Positions 48,419-58,564 of a DNA stretch of 64,000 nt are shown here, piece after piece; position 1 is the stretch's first letter, and each line of letters opens with the position of its first letter. Under the pieces are notes generated by a model. That model saw only the letters and a program-made list of their open reading frames with translations. It was not told the origin of the DNA and did no database searches. The translations under genes and the position numbers were made by a program. This DNA comes from Sporisorium sorghi (Eukaryota; Basidiomycota; Ustilaginomycetes; Ustilaginales; Ustilaginaceae): the NCBI GenBank assembly GCA_023212695.1, contig JALCCG010000093.1:1-64000 (forward strand), in the 5' to 3' direction.

Positions 48419-48943
48419 ATGCGCGCCGCTCTCCCTCGCTTCTACCTACTGTTGTCGTTGCTTGTTGCTGTAGTCTCGGCTGTCAACATGTTCGAGCCCG
48501 TTGACAAGTTATTCTACAACAGGGCCTTAAAAGCGTACAAGGATGCGCATACAATGTTCCCGATGTTTCGGGCCAAAAACTTTGATCCCGATCCCGAGCA
48601 CGCATGGCGCAATGGACCGATGAAGGAGGAGTGGCTCAAACGAGCTAGGCTTCAAGGGGCCATGCTTGTCGGAAGGTTCCCGCTGACGAGGACTACTTAC
48701 TTCAGCACTATAGTTCGCCGTCAGGGCGACAATGACGAACTTGCACGAGAAATGGGGCTTCGTAAGGATGTTGGAGCTGGCCACTTCATCGACTGGGATG
48801 CCGCCATCTTTTGGAGACACTCTGGCACAAACTTGACGCCCCTCAAGATTGATTTCATCAAAGCCGGTTTTGGTGCTGGATACGGACTGAAGCCGCTAGC
48901 CAATGTTATTGGAGCTGAAGCTTCTCAGATCCGGCGCTTGTAG
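48419..48943 (+). CDS. Small secreted protein (putative effector), 174 aa
   Basis: The ATG at 48419 opens M-R-A-A-L-P-R-F-Y-L-L-L-S-L-L-V-A-V-V-S-A, a clear signal peptide; an upstream in-frame ATG would bury it. Marks: D-P-D-P-E-H-A-W-R-N-G-P-M near residue 58, T-Y-F-S-T-I-V-R near 95, L-A-R-E-M-G-L near 108, A-A-I-F-W-R-H near 130 and T-P-L-K-I-D-F-I near 139. Intact; paralogue of 46763-47296. No cysteine visible in the mature protein. Confidence 0.77.
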   Translation: MRAALPRFYLLLSLLVAVVSAVNMFEPVDKLFYNRALKAYKDAHTMFPMFRAKNFDPDPEHAWRNGPMKEEWLKRARLQGAMLVGRFPLTRTTYFSTIVRRQGDNDELAREMGLRKDVGAGHFIDWDAAIFWRHSGTNLTPLKIDFIKAGFGAGYGLKPLANVIGAEASQIRRL

Positions 48944-49580
48944 CTTTCCTACCTGGAAGGATCGTGGCTCTTTTTGCCGATTCGTTCGATTGCGCCACCA
49001 CCTTCAAGCCCTCGAGCGCTGCCTTGTCCTCTTCATAGAAGTCGAGCTCCTTTCTCTACCTTTCTCTGCCGTCTCCTATCAACTGCCTTATCACCATCCC
49101 CCTCTACTGTTGCTTAGCATCTCGCAGTCTAGCGATTGTTGTTAGAGTTCCGCATTCGATGTTTCTCTTTGCTCGGTGCCTTCACGTTTGTTCTCCTCTC
49201 AGCGGGTGGGCCACTGCCTTCAGGTCTCAGGCCCCGCACACGGGTGTCATCTCAAATTCCTCCCCATCATCTTTGGTGCAACCTGAAGTCGAATGCTTGT
49301 CAACGTCCCACAGCGGTGGTCAGGTATGGGATCGTTCAACGTCCCACACGGCTTTCTGAGGCACGCTGTCCCACCGTGACAGTCCACGAAGCGTCGAAAC
49401 CAAGAGGTGTGTAGCTATGCCGTTTTAAAGGGCAGGACGGCGGAGGAAGAAGAGGCCTTGCAAAGGTGCTCGCAGACTCCATCGGCATCCGCTAAAGTGA
49501 GGCAGCAAGACAAGTGCCAAAGTTCGACTTCACCCTTACCACTCCTTCGCGGACCAACCCTCCGCCTAACCGACGTCGCG
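48944..49580. other. Intergenic, 637 bp
   Basis: A repeated word CAACGTCCCACA-G/C occurs near 49301 and 49338. TTTAAAG at about 49424 lies 150 bp above the next ATG. No gene. Confidence 0.4.
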
Positions 49581-50153
49581 ATGCGCGCCTCTCTTCATCT
49601 CTTTCGTCCACTGCTGCTGTGTTGGCTCTTCACGGCCGCTGCCTTCTCGGTCCGCTTGCAAGGCTACTCTGGCGAGACCGGTCCCCCGGACGACCACTTC
49701 CACCAAATCGCCTTGCAGAACTACGAGCAAGCGCACGCAGAGGCAGGGGTGCAGATGGTTCGGAAGGAGGATCACGACGTTGAGGTCCCACTTGAATGGC
49801 GCACGGGAACGATGCGAGATACATTGCTCCAAGCGGCCCACACCAGAGGCGTCATAGATTCCGGGCACTGGTCTTCGCAACGCCTTCCTAGTCCTTACAC
49901 CCGTCGAACCTACTTCAGCTCCATCATCAGACCAGACGATCCGTTTGCAGAGCATTTGCATCTTCGATGGGCTTCTGAAGGCGAGCGTGCCGCTCAAGTA
50001 TGGGAGGCTCTCGTCTTCTGGAAACATGCTGTTGGAGAAGCGTCGCCCCTCAAGATTGACTATATCGCACAACGGGGCGCTCACTATGGTTTGTCTGAAC
50101 TGGCTCCGCTTCTTTCGGGCGCCGCTGCCCATGTCCAACCAGTCGCGATCTGA
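49581..50153 (+). CDS. Small secreted protein (putative effector), 190 aa
   Basis: The ATG at 49581 (M-R-A-S-L-H-L-F-R-P-L-L-L-C-W-L-F) gives a signal peptide ending near A-A-A-F-S. Longer in-frame starts lack it. Marks: E-W-R-T-G-T-M near residue 74, T-Y-F-S-S-I-I-R-P-D near 112, L-V-F-W-K-H near 150, P-L-K-I-D-Y-I near 161 and H-Y-G-L near 171. Intact; paralogue of 48419-48943. Function unknown. Confidence 0.77.
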   Translation: MRASLHLFRPLLLCWLFTAAAFSVRLQGYSGETGPPDDHFHQIALQNYEQAHAEAGVQMVRKEDHDVEVPLEWRTGTMRDTLLQAAHTRGVIDSGHWSSQRLPSPYTRRTYFSSIIRPDDPFAEHLHLRWASEGERAAQVWEALVFWKHAVGEASPLKIDYIAQRGAHYGLSELAPLLSGAAAHVQPVAI

Positions 50154-50636
50154 TCTGCCCGAGCAGCCGAGAGTCGACGTACGGACGACTCAGAAAAGCT
50201 TCGGTTTATTTTGCACCTTCGCTGCTCATCTATCGCTTGGCCTAGCAATATGAGCGTCTTCCACCTTGTCTACCTCCGAAGTTAGTCCTCCCAGCCGCGT
50301 CACAGCCGCCTGAAGGAAAACTTGGTCTCGCAAGCCGCGCACGTTCATTGGCCATCCTTTCCCCACTCGCGTTCCGGTCTCAAGGCGGGATCGTGCAGCC
50401 GTTGTACGAGAATCCGGTGGGAACCCTGCTTCCTCTTCGGCCAGACTCGTGTGTTCCCACACGGCAAAGAGGTGGGGTGTTTTCCCGGTTGGCAAAGTTG
50501 CATGACTCGATGCTTGATGCGATGGATGACCAAAGTCTCTGGGCTGATGAAGGAACGTTGAGCACTTAAAGAGCTTGTGGTTGCTAAAGATCCAACTGTT
50601 TTCACGACACCTTCCCCACTGCTCTCTGTACCTGTC
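50154..50636. other. Intergenic, 483 bp
   Basis: TTAAAG near 50567 lies about 65 bp above the next ATG. Otherwise nothing seen. Confidence 0.4.
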
Positions 50637-51227
50637 ATGAGCAAGCTTTTCCTTCTTCTAGCAGCTGGCGCCGCCTGGCTGGTTGCTCTGCTTCCCATCG
50701 TCAACGCTGGTATATCGGACATGGACCGCCCCTACTGGCACCTCGCAATTAAGCAGTACATCAACCCGCAGGGCCTGCAAGAGATCCCTTTCGAGTCCTA
50801 CCCAACGAATCTTGACTCATTCAAACGCGTCGACGGCCTTGAAAGCAAAGCTTTGGCTTATGCTCGCAGCATCGGTGTTCTTCCCATCAAAGGAGAGGCG
50901 GACTTAATCAGCAAGCATGGCGACGATTTCCACTCGAGGGTGCACGTGACTGGTGCCAGCCCCTCTACCATCTTGCTGGCAGAGAGCGCGGAAGGCCGCC
51001 CCTCAACAGCAACAGAGGTGCCACTCAGAAAACCGATCTACTTTTCCAGCATCATCACGAATGGAGATGGTCTTCACCGGGAGATGGGTCTTGGAAAAGA
51101 GGAATGGGCCTTCTTGCTCTGAAAGCACGAAGGCGGGCAATCTCACTTGCTGCACATCGACACGATCAAGCCAAGCCGGGGTAACTGGTACCTTGAACGA
51201 ATCGAGGAGGTTGTCCAGCACCATTGA
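50637..51227 (+). pseudogene. Small secreted protein with TGA replacing the conserved Trp
   Basis: The ATG at 50637 starts M-S-K-L-F-L-L-L-A-A-G-A-A-W-L, a good signal peptide. The frame includes I-Y-F-S-S-I-I-T and L-H-R-E-M-G-L, then A-F-L-L followed by TGA at 51120-51122 and K-H. In the paralogues this position is F-W-K-H, so a TGG tryptophan codon has become TGA by one base change. The same frame stays open to TGA at 51225-51227 (L-L-H-I-D-T-I and W-Y-L-E-R-I-E). The written product is 161 aa and lacks the C-terminal module. Recent nonsense pseudogene or null allele. Confidence 0.72.
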
Positions 51228-51693
51228 TGTTCTAGATCGGCTACCGCTACAGCAACTTCTTCTTATGACTCTGAGGCGCCGACTGGTGCCACCGGCCACG
51301 TTGCTCTGCGCGTGTCGGTATCCACCGGATGATGAGATGGGGTGTTACACGAGACTGATGCATGCTCAAAGTGTCAACAAAAATTTGCGTAAAAAAGGGG
51401 CTGAAAAAAAAAAGAGCTTGAAGCTGGAGCTGTCGAGAAGAGCAAAACTTTCCCCTCCGCGGCTGCCGTGGGTGCTCGTTGTTGAGTCCGCACAGTCAGC
51501 CGTGTCACCACCCGCTGATGCCATAGCCTGAGTCTGAATGGTGGGAAGAAGAGATGAGATTCGAGAGCCACAGTCTGAGCTTGTGGGCAGCGGAAAAAAT
51601 CCGTATCGAAAACAAGCCAACTGTCTCCCGCGAGCAGAGGATTTCTTGCATCTTCTCCTTTGCACAACGCCTGATCATTGCAGCGACAAGATC
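51228..51693. other. Intergenic, 466 bp
   Basis: Short A runs at 51391-51412. No gene recognised. Confidence 0.4.
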
Positions 51694-52022
51694 ATGCGCA
51701 CCGCTCTGAGCTGTCCAGCCACGTTCGCAATGGTGAAGCTCCTTGCGGTCCTGCTCGCTTTGACCGCAAGAATGCCGCACGAGTATCTGCACACTGTCCT
51801 TTGGCGCTTTTAAGATGCAATGCAGCACACCGTCCAGGCAAACCAGAGCTTTGCGCAGCCGATGTGATTTCTCGGAATGCCATTGACGACCAGCTTCAAG
51901 GCTCGAATGATCACACCAAGTCAGGAACTGGGTCAGGCACTGAGTCAGGCACTGGAAAGCACGCCCGCCTTTCCACCTGCGGCGAAAGCGGGCATGGCGG
52001 CTGTGGTCCCATCACGAAATGA
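51694..52022 (+). pseudogene. Possible frame-shifted small Cys-containing secreted protein
   Basis: An ATG at 51694 (or 51730: M-V-K-L-L-A-V-L-L-A-L-T-A) begins a signal-peptide-like stretch that ends at a stop at 51813. In another frame the following DNA encodes P-E-L-C-A-A-D-V-I-S, then S-G-T-G-S-G-T-E-S-G-T-G (three exact-length 12-bp repeats, 51920-51955) and a Cys-containing end (S-T-C-G-E-S-G-H-G-G-C-G-P). A one-base shift near 51800-51820 would join the parts. No paralogue in the window, so this remains a guess. Confidence 0.35.
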
Positions 52023-52556
52023 AGTCACAGGAACAAGTGCATGAGCATGCGCATCGTCCAGCGAATTAAAGCTCGAGCGAAAATGCGCCTTGCCGAGCGG
52101 CGCAGAAAAAGGTCTGGAGATGCAATCTTCTCCCTTTCGCTGATTGCGCAGCACAGTCTGCCGACATCTCCCGCTACCATGATGATGCAACGTGCGCCCT
52201 GTCAAGAGCAAGCACGCTTGACTGCACACTCGATGTCTTCGTTTTTACAGCTGCCAACAGTGCCTCGGCTGGGACAAGCCAATCGAGACCTCTGATCAGA
52301 TGCACAGTCGGTGGCTCGAGCTGCTGGGCACCTTTGGCTGGATGGAGAATACATAAAGTCGCTTTTCGAGACGCCCTCCCCCTGTTCCCCACAGCGGCCC
52401 TCTTCGACGTCTTTCGTTGCCTTCACCATCAGCACATTCACTCCTCTCAGTGCTGTGCCCTCGTTGGTCAGATTGTAAGTCGAAAGCAAAGACGAACGAT
52501 CATGCACCTGAGTCCTTGCTGAGCCCGTTCCTCTTCTTTGACTCCGCAAGATTCCC
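52023..52556. other. Intergenic, 534 bp
   Basis: A GTAAGT donor-like site at about 52476 lies upstream of the next gene, where relatives have a first intron, but no suitable first exon with ATG was found. Confidence 0.4.
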
Positions 52557-53366
52557 ATGTTCTTTTCAACTCCAACCGCCGGCAATTCTGCCGATCGCGC
52601 TCAAGATACGACTCAGGTCAACGAATCTGGACGTCGAGACAATGACGAAGCTTCCTCCGGATGGAAGGTCATGACAGGCTCTCTCCATGGCTTTAGCATC
52701 GATTACATCCTGGACAAGAACATCAGCTGGTCGCATCAGGCTTACACCCACGTGTTCATCGATGAAAGTTTCGTAGAGTTCGAGGTGCTACCGGGTGCAG
52801 CGGACATCAATCGCCTGAACGCTATCGTTCAGAGCGTCCACAACATTGCTGTAATGACTGGCCATGGGCTGCCGCACTTCCGAGTTAGCCTGCACCTCGA
52901 TCAAGTGTTTATCACGGCCCGCAGTCCCGTTCTGCTCAACGCTCTGTGGCGAAGTCCCCCTCTTTTTGGTGTCCGGAATCTCCGTCACGTCCGTCGCGCT
53001 CTGCCTTGGGATGATGCTAGCGTTTGGGGTACGCACCGTGGAGCCTCTATGACCATGCAAGAACTCGAAATCGGCTGCAGGAGCATGGCCGTCGGAGATA
53101 TCAAGCCCGTCGCCATCGTGGCCAGATTTTGCAAGAGCGAGGATAATCAAGACCGATTCGATCCCACGGGCGAGGTGCTCGTCTTTTGTAGCAAGCTGGA
53201 TGCCCTCGCAACGCCCAGGTTCTATGGCCAAGACCTTTTAAAGCAGCAACACGGACCGACCATTGACGCGCCCAGATTCGCCCGGAGTCCTTATGGCTAT
53301 TCGTTTGAGACCATCGGACCTGAAACATCGACTAGCTTTTCAGCTCCAGGATGCACTCAGGGTTAA
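52557..53366 (+). CDS. YLLD-PW leaderless family protein, 269 aa
   Basis: The ATG at 52557 starts a polar N-terminus without a signal peptide. Marks in order: S-S-G-W-K-V near residue 34 (W-W-E box weakened), D-Y-I-L-D-K-N-I-S-W-S near 49, T-H-V-F-I near 64, A-L-W-R-S-P-P-L-F-G near 129, A-I-V-A-R-F-C near 184, and G-E-V-L-V-F-C near 203. Unlike most relatives, no intron interrupts the N-terminal part. Intact. Product location is unclear: cytoplasmic, or exported by a route without a signal peptide. Confidence 0.68.
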   Translation: MFFSTPTAGNSADRAQDTTQVNESGRRDNDEASSGWKVMTGSLHGFSIDYILDKNISWSHQAYTHVFIDESFVEFEVLPGAADINRLNAIVQSVHNIAVMTGHGLPHFRVSLHLDQVFITARSPVLLNALWRSPPLFGVRNLRHVRRALPWDDASVWGTHRGASMTMQELEIGCRSMAVGDIKPVAIVARFCKSEDNQDRFDPTGEVLVFCSKLDALATPRFYGQDLLKQQHGPTIDAPRFARSPYGYSFETIGPETSTSFSAPGCTQG

Positions 53367-53943
53367 ATCATGGGGCGCTCTTCCGCCTTGCGATTGCGTC
53401 CGAAGACCATGGCTATCTCGGCTGCTCGCAAAGCCCCTCTGCGCTTTTCAAACTTCTGACTCCCATGATACCGCACACCTTCATCATTTGTACCCTTCTT
53501 TGCGGTCGTATGCAATGTGCAACCGCCATCGTTGCCTGCTTACTTGTTCAATTCACCCGTCCCAACAGTTTGTCAGCGTGCGAGCGAGTCTTCTCGATTG
53601 ATCGAGATCGTGATCTGCGAGCTAAATCTCAAAGCGACGGTGTCATCTGTGCTCTTCTCATCAAGCTGCAATCGCGACGAGAGAGAACTTGGCTTCGAAA
53701 GTGACGACGCGAGGTGATCTCAAAGGAATCGAGCGCGTTTCGATTTTGTGCTGGTCGAGACGGGACAGCGCAGAACAACTGCCGCCACCTGCTCAGTCTC
53801 GTCCGTCTGGGCAGAAAAAGCTGAGTCGCAGAAGAGGGCACGGCCCTGACTTGGACCAAAACAGCCGCGCGAAGCATAGAGTTCTGGCGAAGCGCGTTCT
53901 TTCATAGTCAGGCTTCGCGTACGGTGCACGAAACCGGTCAAAA
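53367..53943. other. Intergenic, about 580 bp
   Basis: No gene or repeat recognised; upstream region of the next paralogue. Confidence 0.4.
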
Positions 53944-55032
53944 ATGAAAAGCCCACTCATGCGCTTCCTGCACTCATACTTCCTTCATCCCCGTTTACAT
54001 GGTCTTGCACACTCTTTGAAAGCTGAACAGCGGCCAGCATTTCCAATGAGCTTTATGCCGCTGGAGACGTCGACCGTGGACAGCGTTGCCGCCAGAAACG
54101 ACGCTGATTCCCATGTCGAGGTAAGTTTGCCCGCGATCTTGTCGCCTCTATCGTCTGCTGAAATGAAGCTAATCACTTTCGATGGCTCACAGGAAGCTAA
54201 AGCGGAATTCTGCGAGGATCAGGTCCAAACCATGAGCGACGATGGAACGCTCGAGGAAGACGAGTCCACCAAAGACACTCAGGATGAAGGCAGCGATGGC
54301 GACGATGATTCCGACACCGACTATGTGCCTTCGGATCAGGATGATGTCAGCGACTGCGACTACGATGAAGGCGAGATCGAGACCGAGCTGAGAGACATGA
54401 AGTAGGACTTCGAGGTGTTGTACTGGTGGGAAGCAGTTCTCGGAACCGTTTCTACCTTCAGCGTGGGCTACATCCTCGACACCAGCCTGCCCTGGTCCAA
54501 GACAGCCGACACACACGTATTCGAGAGGCCAGCAAGCCCTGCTCACGCTCAGACAGACAAGCATGATCTTCACAGGACCTTTGTCGCAGCCGTTGCCCGG
54601 CGCATCTTCGACTCGGCCAAACCCACTCTGAAACAGCCTTTGGTCTTTTGGGTGGACAACAACATCGCGGCTCGCTCCAACAGCAAAGCATTTCTAGAAG
54701 AGCTACGGGAAAGTCCACCCTATGTCCACGGAAGTGCCTTGAAGATGGTCTCAAAAGCCCCTCCTCTCCCGATGGTCTGTGATGATGCGCCTACCCTGAA
54801 GAAGGAGGACTTTATCGCTCAGCTTGACGTCGCGGTGCGCGAGGAGCTATTGGCACCTTTGAAGCTTTCTGTCGATCAGATTTCTATCTTGGCGGGGTTT
54901 TACGAGGTTCCAGACATCCCTGGTGGTCCAGTAACCACAGGTGAGATCATCCTTATCTGCTCTGATTTCCCCGACGGCGTGACTCCTAAGCTTTTGGGCG
55001 CCAAGTTCAGCAAGAAGGTTTACGGACCCTAG
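53944..55032 (+). pseudogene. YLLD-PW family gene with in-frame TAG before the WWE box
   Basis: Start at 53944 or, more likely by comparison, 54046 (M-S-F-M-P-L-E-T). A GTAAGT...CACAG intron at 54121-54192 (72 bp, divisible by 3 and open) follows a short first exon, as in relatives. Exon 2 encodes a long acidic stretch (many D/E residues, 54240-54390), then TAG at 54403-54405 just before L-Y-W-W-E. The frame remains open for 208 codons with G-Y-I-L-D-T-S-L-P-W-S, T-H-V-F, L-R-E-S-P-P, and G-F-Y-E-V-P-D-I-P-G-G-P, ending at 55032. Only one stop disables an otherwise complete copy. The acidic insert is unique to it. Confidence 0.66.
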
Positions 55033-55648
55033 CTTCAGCCATGCTGCCCGGCGCGCTTCGATCTACAGCACTCCCCTCGCCGAATCACCCAGCCGATGCC
55101 AATGTCGCAGACAGCGCCGATGCTTCGCTCCAGCTCCTTCCAGCCGCTTGGTCCAATCAGTGCTCCCGAGTACCCGCAGTTCTGTCGCACGATGATTCAG
55201 TCAATCAAGTTTCGCTCGATTTTCACATATTGCTCGCAAGCTTCCTCTTGATGTGTTCTGATCTTCGGCATGTGACCTTGTGACGCTCGGCTAAGCAAGT
55301 CCTTTTCTCTCTAATCACACGATAAGGTAGCCTCTCCGAAATTTGATGGAATCGACTGCAAGCCCACTTCAGTTTTGCAGGGAAAGTGAGCCCGGAGGAG
55401 CTTCGGTCAAGAAGGTAGTCAGATGAAGTTTCTGCGCATGAGTGGGACACAGCGCAGAAGCTCGAGGGCTTCGATGCACTTGAAGCTTTTCGCCGACACT
55501 GTGACTGTCAGGCTCCTGCAGGGCACTCGGATGATGAAGGAGCGCGTCGGCAAAAGACATAAAGTGCACCGCTTCTCGATGAACTCCCTCCGACTCTCCT
55601 TCACAACCCAGGTTCTCACTGTAGTCTACCTTCCTCTAACCGCACACA
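55033..55648. other. Intergenic, 616 bp
   Basis: Upstream region of the next paralogue; no TATA at cluster spacing recognised and no gene. Confidence 0.4.
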
Positions 55649-56467
55649 ATGAGCGACCTTTCCCCCACCAACGATTCACTCGCCGAAGGAGTTAAACAGG
55701 TACGTTGCGATGAAAGAATATCGACTGGCAGCAGTGAAGAGCGCGTCCTGAATCAGCGTTGCTCTTTGATCATGCAGGAGCTCAAGCGCGAGGCAACGGT
55801 CGCAACGACCGACAACAAGAGCACCACTATCGTTCCGGCTGCCGATCTTGGAGTGGCGACCGCCCCAAACTCTGTGCGTAGAGAGGTGCAGCTCGATATG
55901 TGGTGGGAATACATGCACGTCACTGAAGACGAACCGAATCCGATCGAATACTTCACCGACGGCATGGCTCCCTGGTCCTCAGAATGCTGCGAAATGATCT
56001 TTCAGATCGAGAACACTGGTCATTCCGATAGGATCAGTGACGAAGACAAGCATGCCGTCCTCCGTGAACTGGGCCGGAGGAGCCTTGCACTGGGAATCGA
56101 AACTCATCCGAGAGTGTCGTTTGACGGCGACAAAGTCAAGCTCTCTTCGATGCACGCCAAGCTGATTCGAACGCTCTGGGAAGACCCGCCGAGCATCAAC
56201 GGCGCTCCATGGTTTCTGGTCTCGAAAGGAATGCCTTGGAAGGGTGTTGCCGTGTACCACATTGAAGGCCTCCCCTCGATGGAGCTCCACGAGCTTTACA
56301 AGAAGTTCGACCACCTCGAAGTCTTCGAATACATCACGCCTAGGATGGTCGTAGCCAGAGTCTACGATATGAAGCTTGACGATGGTCCCATCTTTTGCGG
56401 TGAGCTGTTTACGGTCGGCGAAGATCTTTCGTGGACGAGCAACCTACCTGCATGGGCAAGGAGATGA
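55649..56467 (+). CDS. YLLD-PW leaderless family protein, 246 aa after splicing
   Basis: Exon 1 is 55649-55699 (17 codons). A GTACGT...ATGCAG intron lies at 55700-55777, 78 bp, phase 0, without a stop, so an unspliced message would also be read through (272 aa). The mature frame has M-W-W-E-Y, E-Y-F-T-D-G-M-A-P-W-S, L-W-E-D-P-P-S-I-N-G-A-P-W, S-K-G-M-P-W, and G-P-I-F-C-G-E-L-F-T. No signal peptide. Intact; the intron is supported by position and phase shared with 57390 and 60895. Confidence 0.72.
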   Translation: MSDLSPTNDSLAEGVKQVRCDERISTGSSEERVLNQRCSLIMQELKREATVATTDNKSTTIVPAADLGVATAPNSVRREVQLDMWWEYMHVTEDEPNPIEYFTDGMAPWSSECCEMIFQIENTGHSDRISDEDKHAVLRELGRRSLALGIETHPRVSFDGDKVKLSSMHAKLIRTLWEDPPSINGAPWFLVSKGMPWKGVAVYHIEGLPSMELHELYKKFDHLEVFEYITPRMVVARVYDMKLDDGPIFCGELFTVGEDLSWTSNLPAWARR

Positions 56468-57389
56468 TCACCGAGCGTAACTTTCATGACTCGTACATGT
56501 CGTCGCTCGTCTCCCTTCTGGGTATCGGCCTGTAGCGCTTTTCCTGCCCGAACAGACTACCTTCCGAACCGTACCTAACGGAGGCTCCGTGCTTGACCCC
56601 TTATTCTCATTCTCAGAAGTTGCTTTCAAACTCATTCAAAACTTGTCCCATTCCTCCCAGATCGCCGTCTCATTGCTCAATGTGTGACAATCGTCTGCTC
56701 GTTTGAGGGTCTGCCGTGATCTCGTGTCACTTCTGAGTTCCGCGACTTTCCTTTGAGCACGAGGGCGCTGCAAGCTCGGCCCTCCCTCGGTGTTCAAAAC
56801 AGTTGTGGCGATTTCTTATTACCAGCCTCTTCTTCCCTCGATAAGGTTGATGCACGCCTCCTCCAAATGGAGCTCTTCGGACTTGTGCGGTCGACCTCAC
56901 AAGTGACAGGACAAGGTTCACAAGCCACTTTTCATGGAGCTCAAGTGGTCGAGGTTCTCGGAGAACCGTGGCTAAGAATAGCGTTGTGGTGACCATTGCC
57001 GAGATGAGAATGTGATCAGCCAATGAAATTCACTCATTTGCGAGCCTGCGCGGTGAGGTGAGCGAGAGCACGCCTGAATTGCTAGCCTGCGCAGCGCAGC
57101 AAAGATGCGCCAGCACCGAGACATGTCCGAGATTGGCGCAGCTCGCAATACATCGCTTTGCAGAGACAAGGGGGACGAGCGCTTTGGCACAGCTAGCTGC
57201 GACCTCTGTTCCGAGAAAGTGCGCACCTGCTGCGCGGCAGGAATGTTGAGTGCTTTTGCAGAGTCGACTCAGCACTCCGTCCTGACGAAGCGCGCAGACT
57301 GTGAAAGTACAAATACTCGCTCTTTGAGCAATCATCTCCCCCGTTCTTCAACCTCGCACAGTTCTTCTTCCACACCAAACTCTTTCAAG
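56468..57389. other. Intergenic, 922 bp
   Basis: Includes CTCACAAGTGACAGG near 56908-56922, which partly resembles the inverted-repeat ends at 13714. No gene; overlapping short frames only. Confidence 0.4.
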
Positions 57390-58230
57390 ATGTCCGCCGC
57401 TCCCAGCACTGTAGGTATTTGCACTACTGTCAGCGACCGATTCTGATCGATTTTGACTGTCCAGCGTTTGCGACTCATTGCGACTCGTTTTCTTGCCTCT
57501 TTAGGACGCTCTGACAGTTGTCGCCGCTGGTCCGAACGTGGACGAGAAGCGGAACGAGACCGAATCTCAAGCTCTGGTCCCCACGCCGTCAGAGAAGCCG
57601 TTGCGTGTCGAGTACTGGTGGGAGGAAGTCAAAGGAGCTTCGACAGGTCTCAGCGTGGAGTACCTTCTCGATCTCAGCACTCCGTGGACAGCTCAGGCGT
57701 TCAAACACGTTTTCGCTCCTTACGACTCACCTCCGGGATCACGTCAGAACACGGATCTTACTACGAAGGAAAGGGCTGAAATCATCTTGGAGATCAGCCA
57801 GACGTTCAAGTCAATCTGTCAACCTCCGGCTCTGAAGCAGCCGTGCGTCTCCTTCGTAGGTCAGGAAGTTCACTTGGCCTCTCTCGATGCAGCTCTGCTC
57901 GAAGCATTCTGGAAGTCTCCACCTGTGTTTAAGGGTCACCCGATGAAGTTCGTGTCCCGTGGTCTGCCTTTTGGAGGCATTTCGACCTGGTTCGCCGTGA
58001 ACATCCCCGCGATGACAAGGGACGAGTTGTTCCGCAAGATCGACAGTGCCACTACCAGCGACATGATGCTCGTAATTGCGAGTATCTATCAGGTCAAAAG
58101 CATTCCAGGCAGCCCAATGTTTGGAGGTGATGTCTATATCTACAGTACGACCCGCAGCGACCATGACCGCTACTACGGTTATACACGTAACTTTATGGAT
58201 TCGCCTCTGCAAGTTGTAGTTTACACCTAG
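57390..58230 (+). CDS. YLLD-PW leaderless family protein, 248 aa after splicing
   Basis: Exon 1 is 57390-57410 (7 codons, M-S-A-A-P-S-T); intron 57411-57504 (GTAGGT...TTTAG, 94 bp, phase 0); exon 2 57505-58230. The protein shows Y-W-W-E-E-V, E-Y-L-L-D-L-S-T-P-W-T, K-H-V-F-A, L-K-Q-P-C-V-S-F-V-G-Q, F-W-K-S-P-P-V-F-K-G-H-P-M-K-F-V-S-R-G-L-P, and G-S-P-M-F-G-G-D-V. No signal peptide. The best-preserved example of the family on the plus strand. Confidence 0.75.
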
Positions 58231-58564
58231 GGCGCTCCCCGGGGCCGGCGCCAGGACATTTCCAGGCTGATCGCTACCACTCGCTTCGCTTTATCCGTTC
58301 CTCACTCAAGTCTCCCTGCACATCAGTTGTTCGCAGCCATTGCTCCCGCGACGATTAGTTTTTCTTCCTCAATTCAATTCTTCGTTCCCCTCTCTTAGAC
58401 TGCCGCGCTTGCATGCCTGTCTCGACTTCCTCGTCGATTGTATGCTTCCAAATACGCGCGTGGGTCTAAGAGGGGCTCCCTAGAAATCTTGGCTCCTGGT
58501 GCTGTTGCGTACTGTCTTCGATATTTGAGGAGGCCGAACAGTTTCGCCAGAGCTCGCGGTCAGA
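58231..58564. other. Intergenic between convergent paralogues, 334 bp
   Basis: 3' flanks of two family members on opposite strands. Nothing recognised. Confidence 0.4.
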
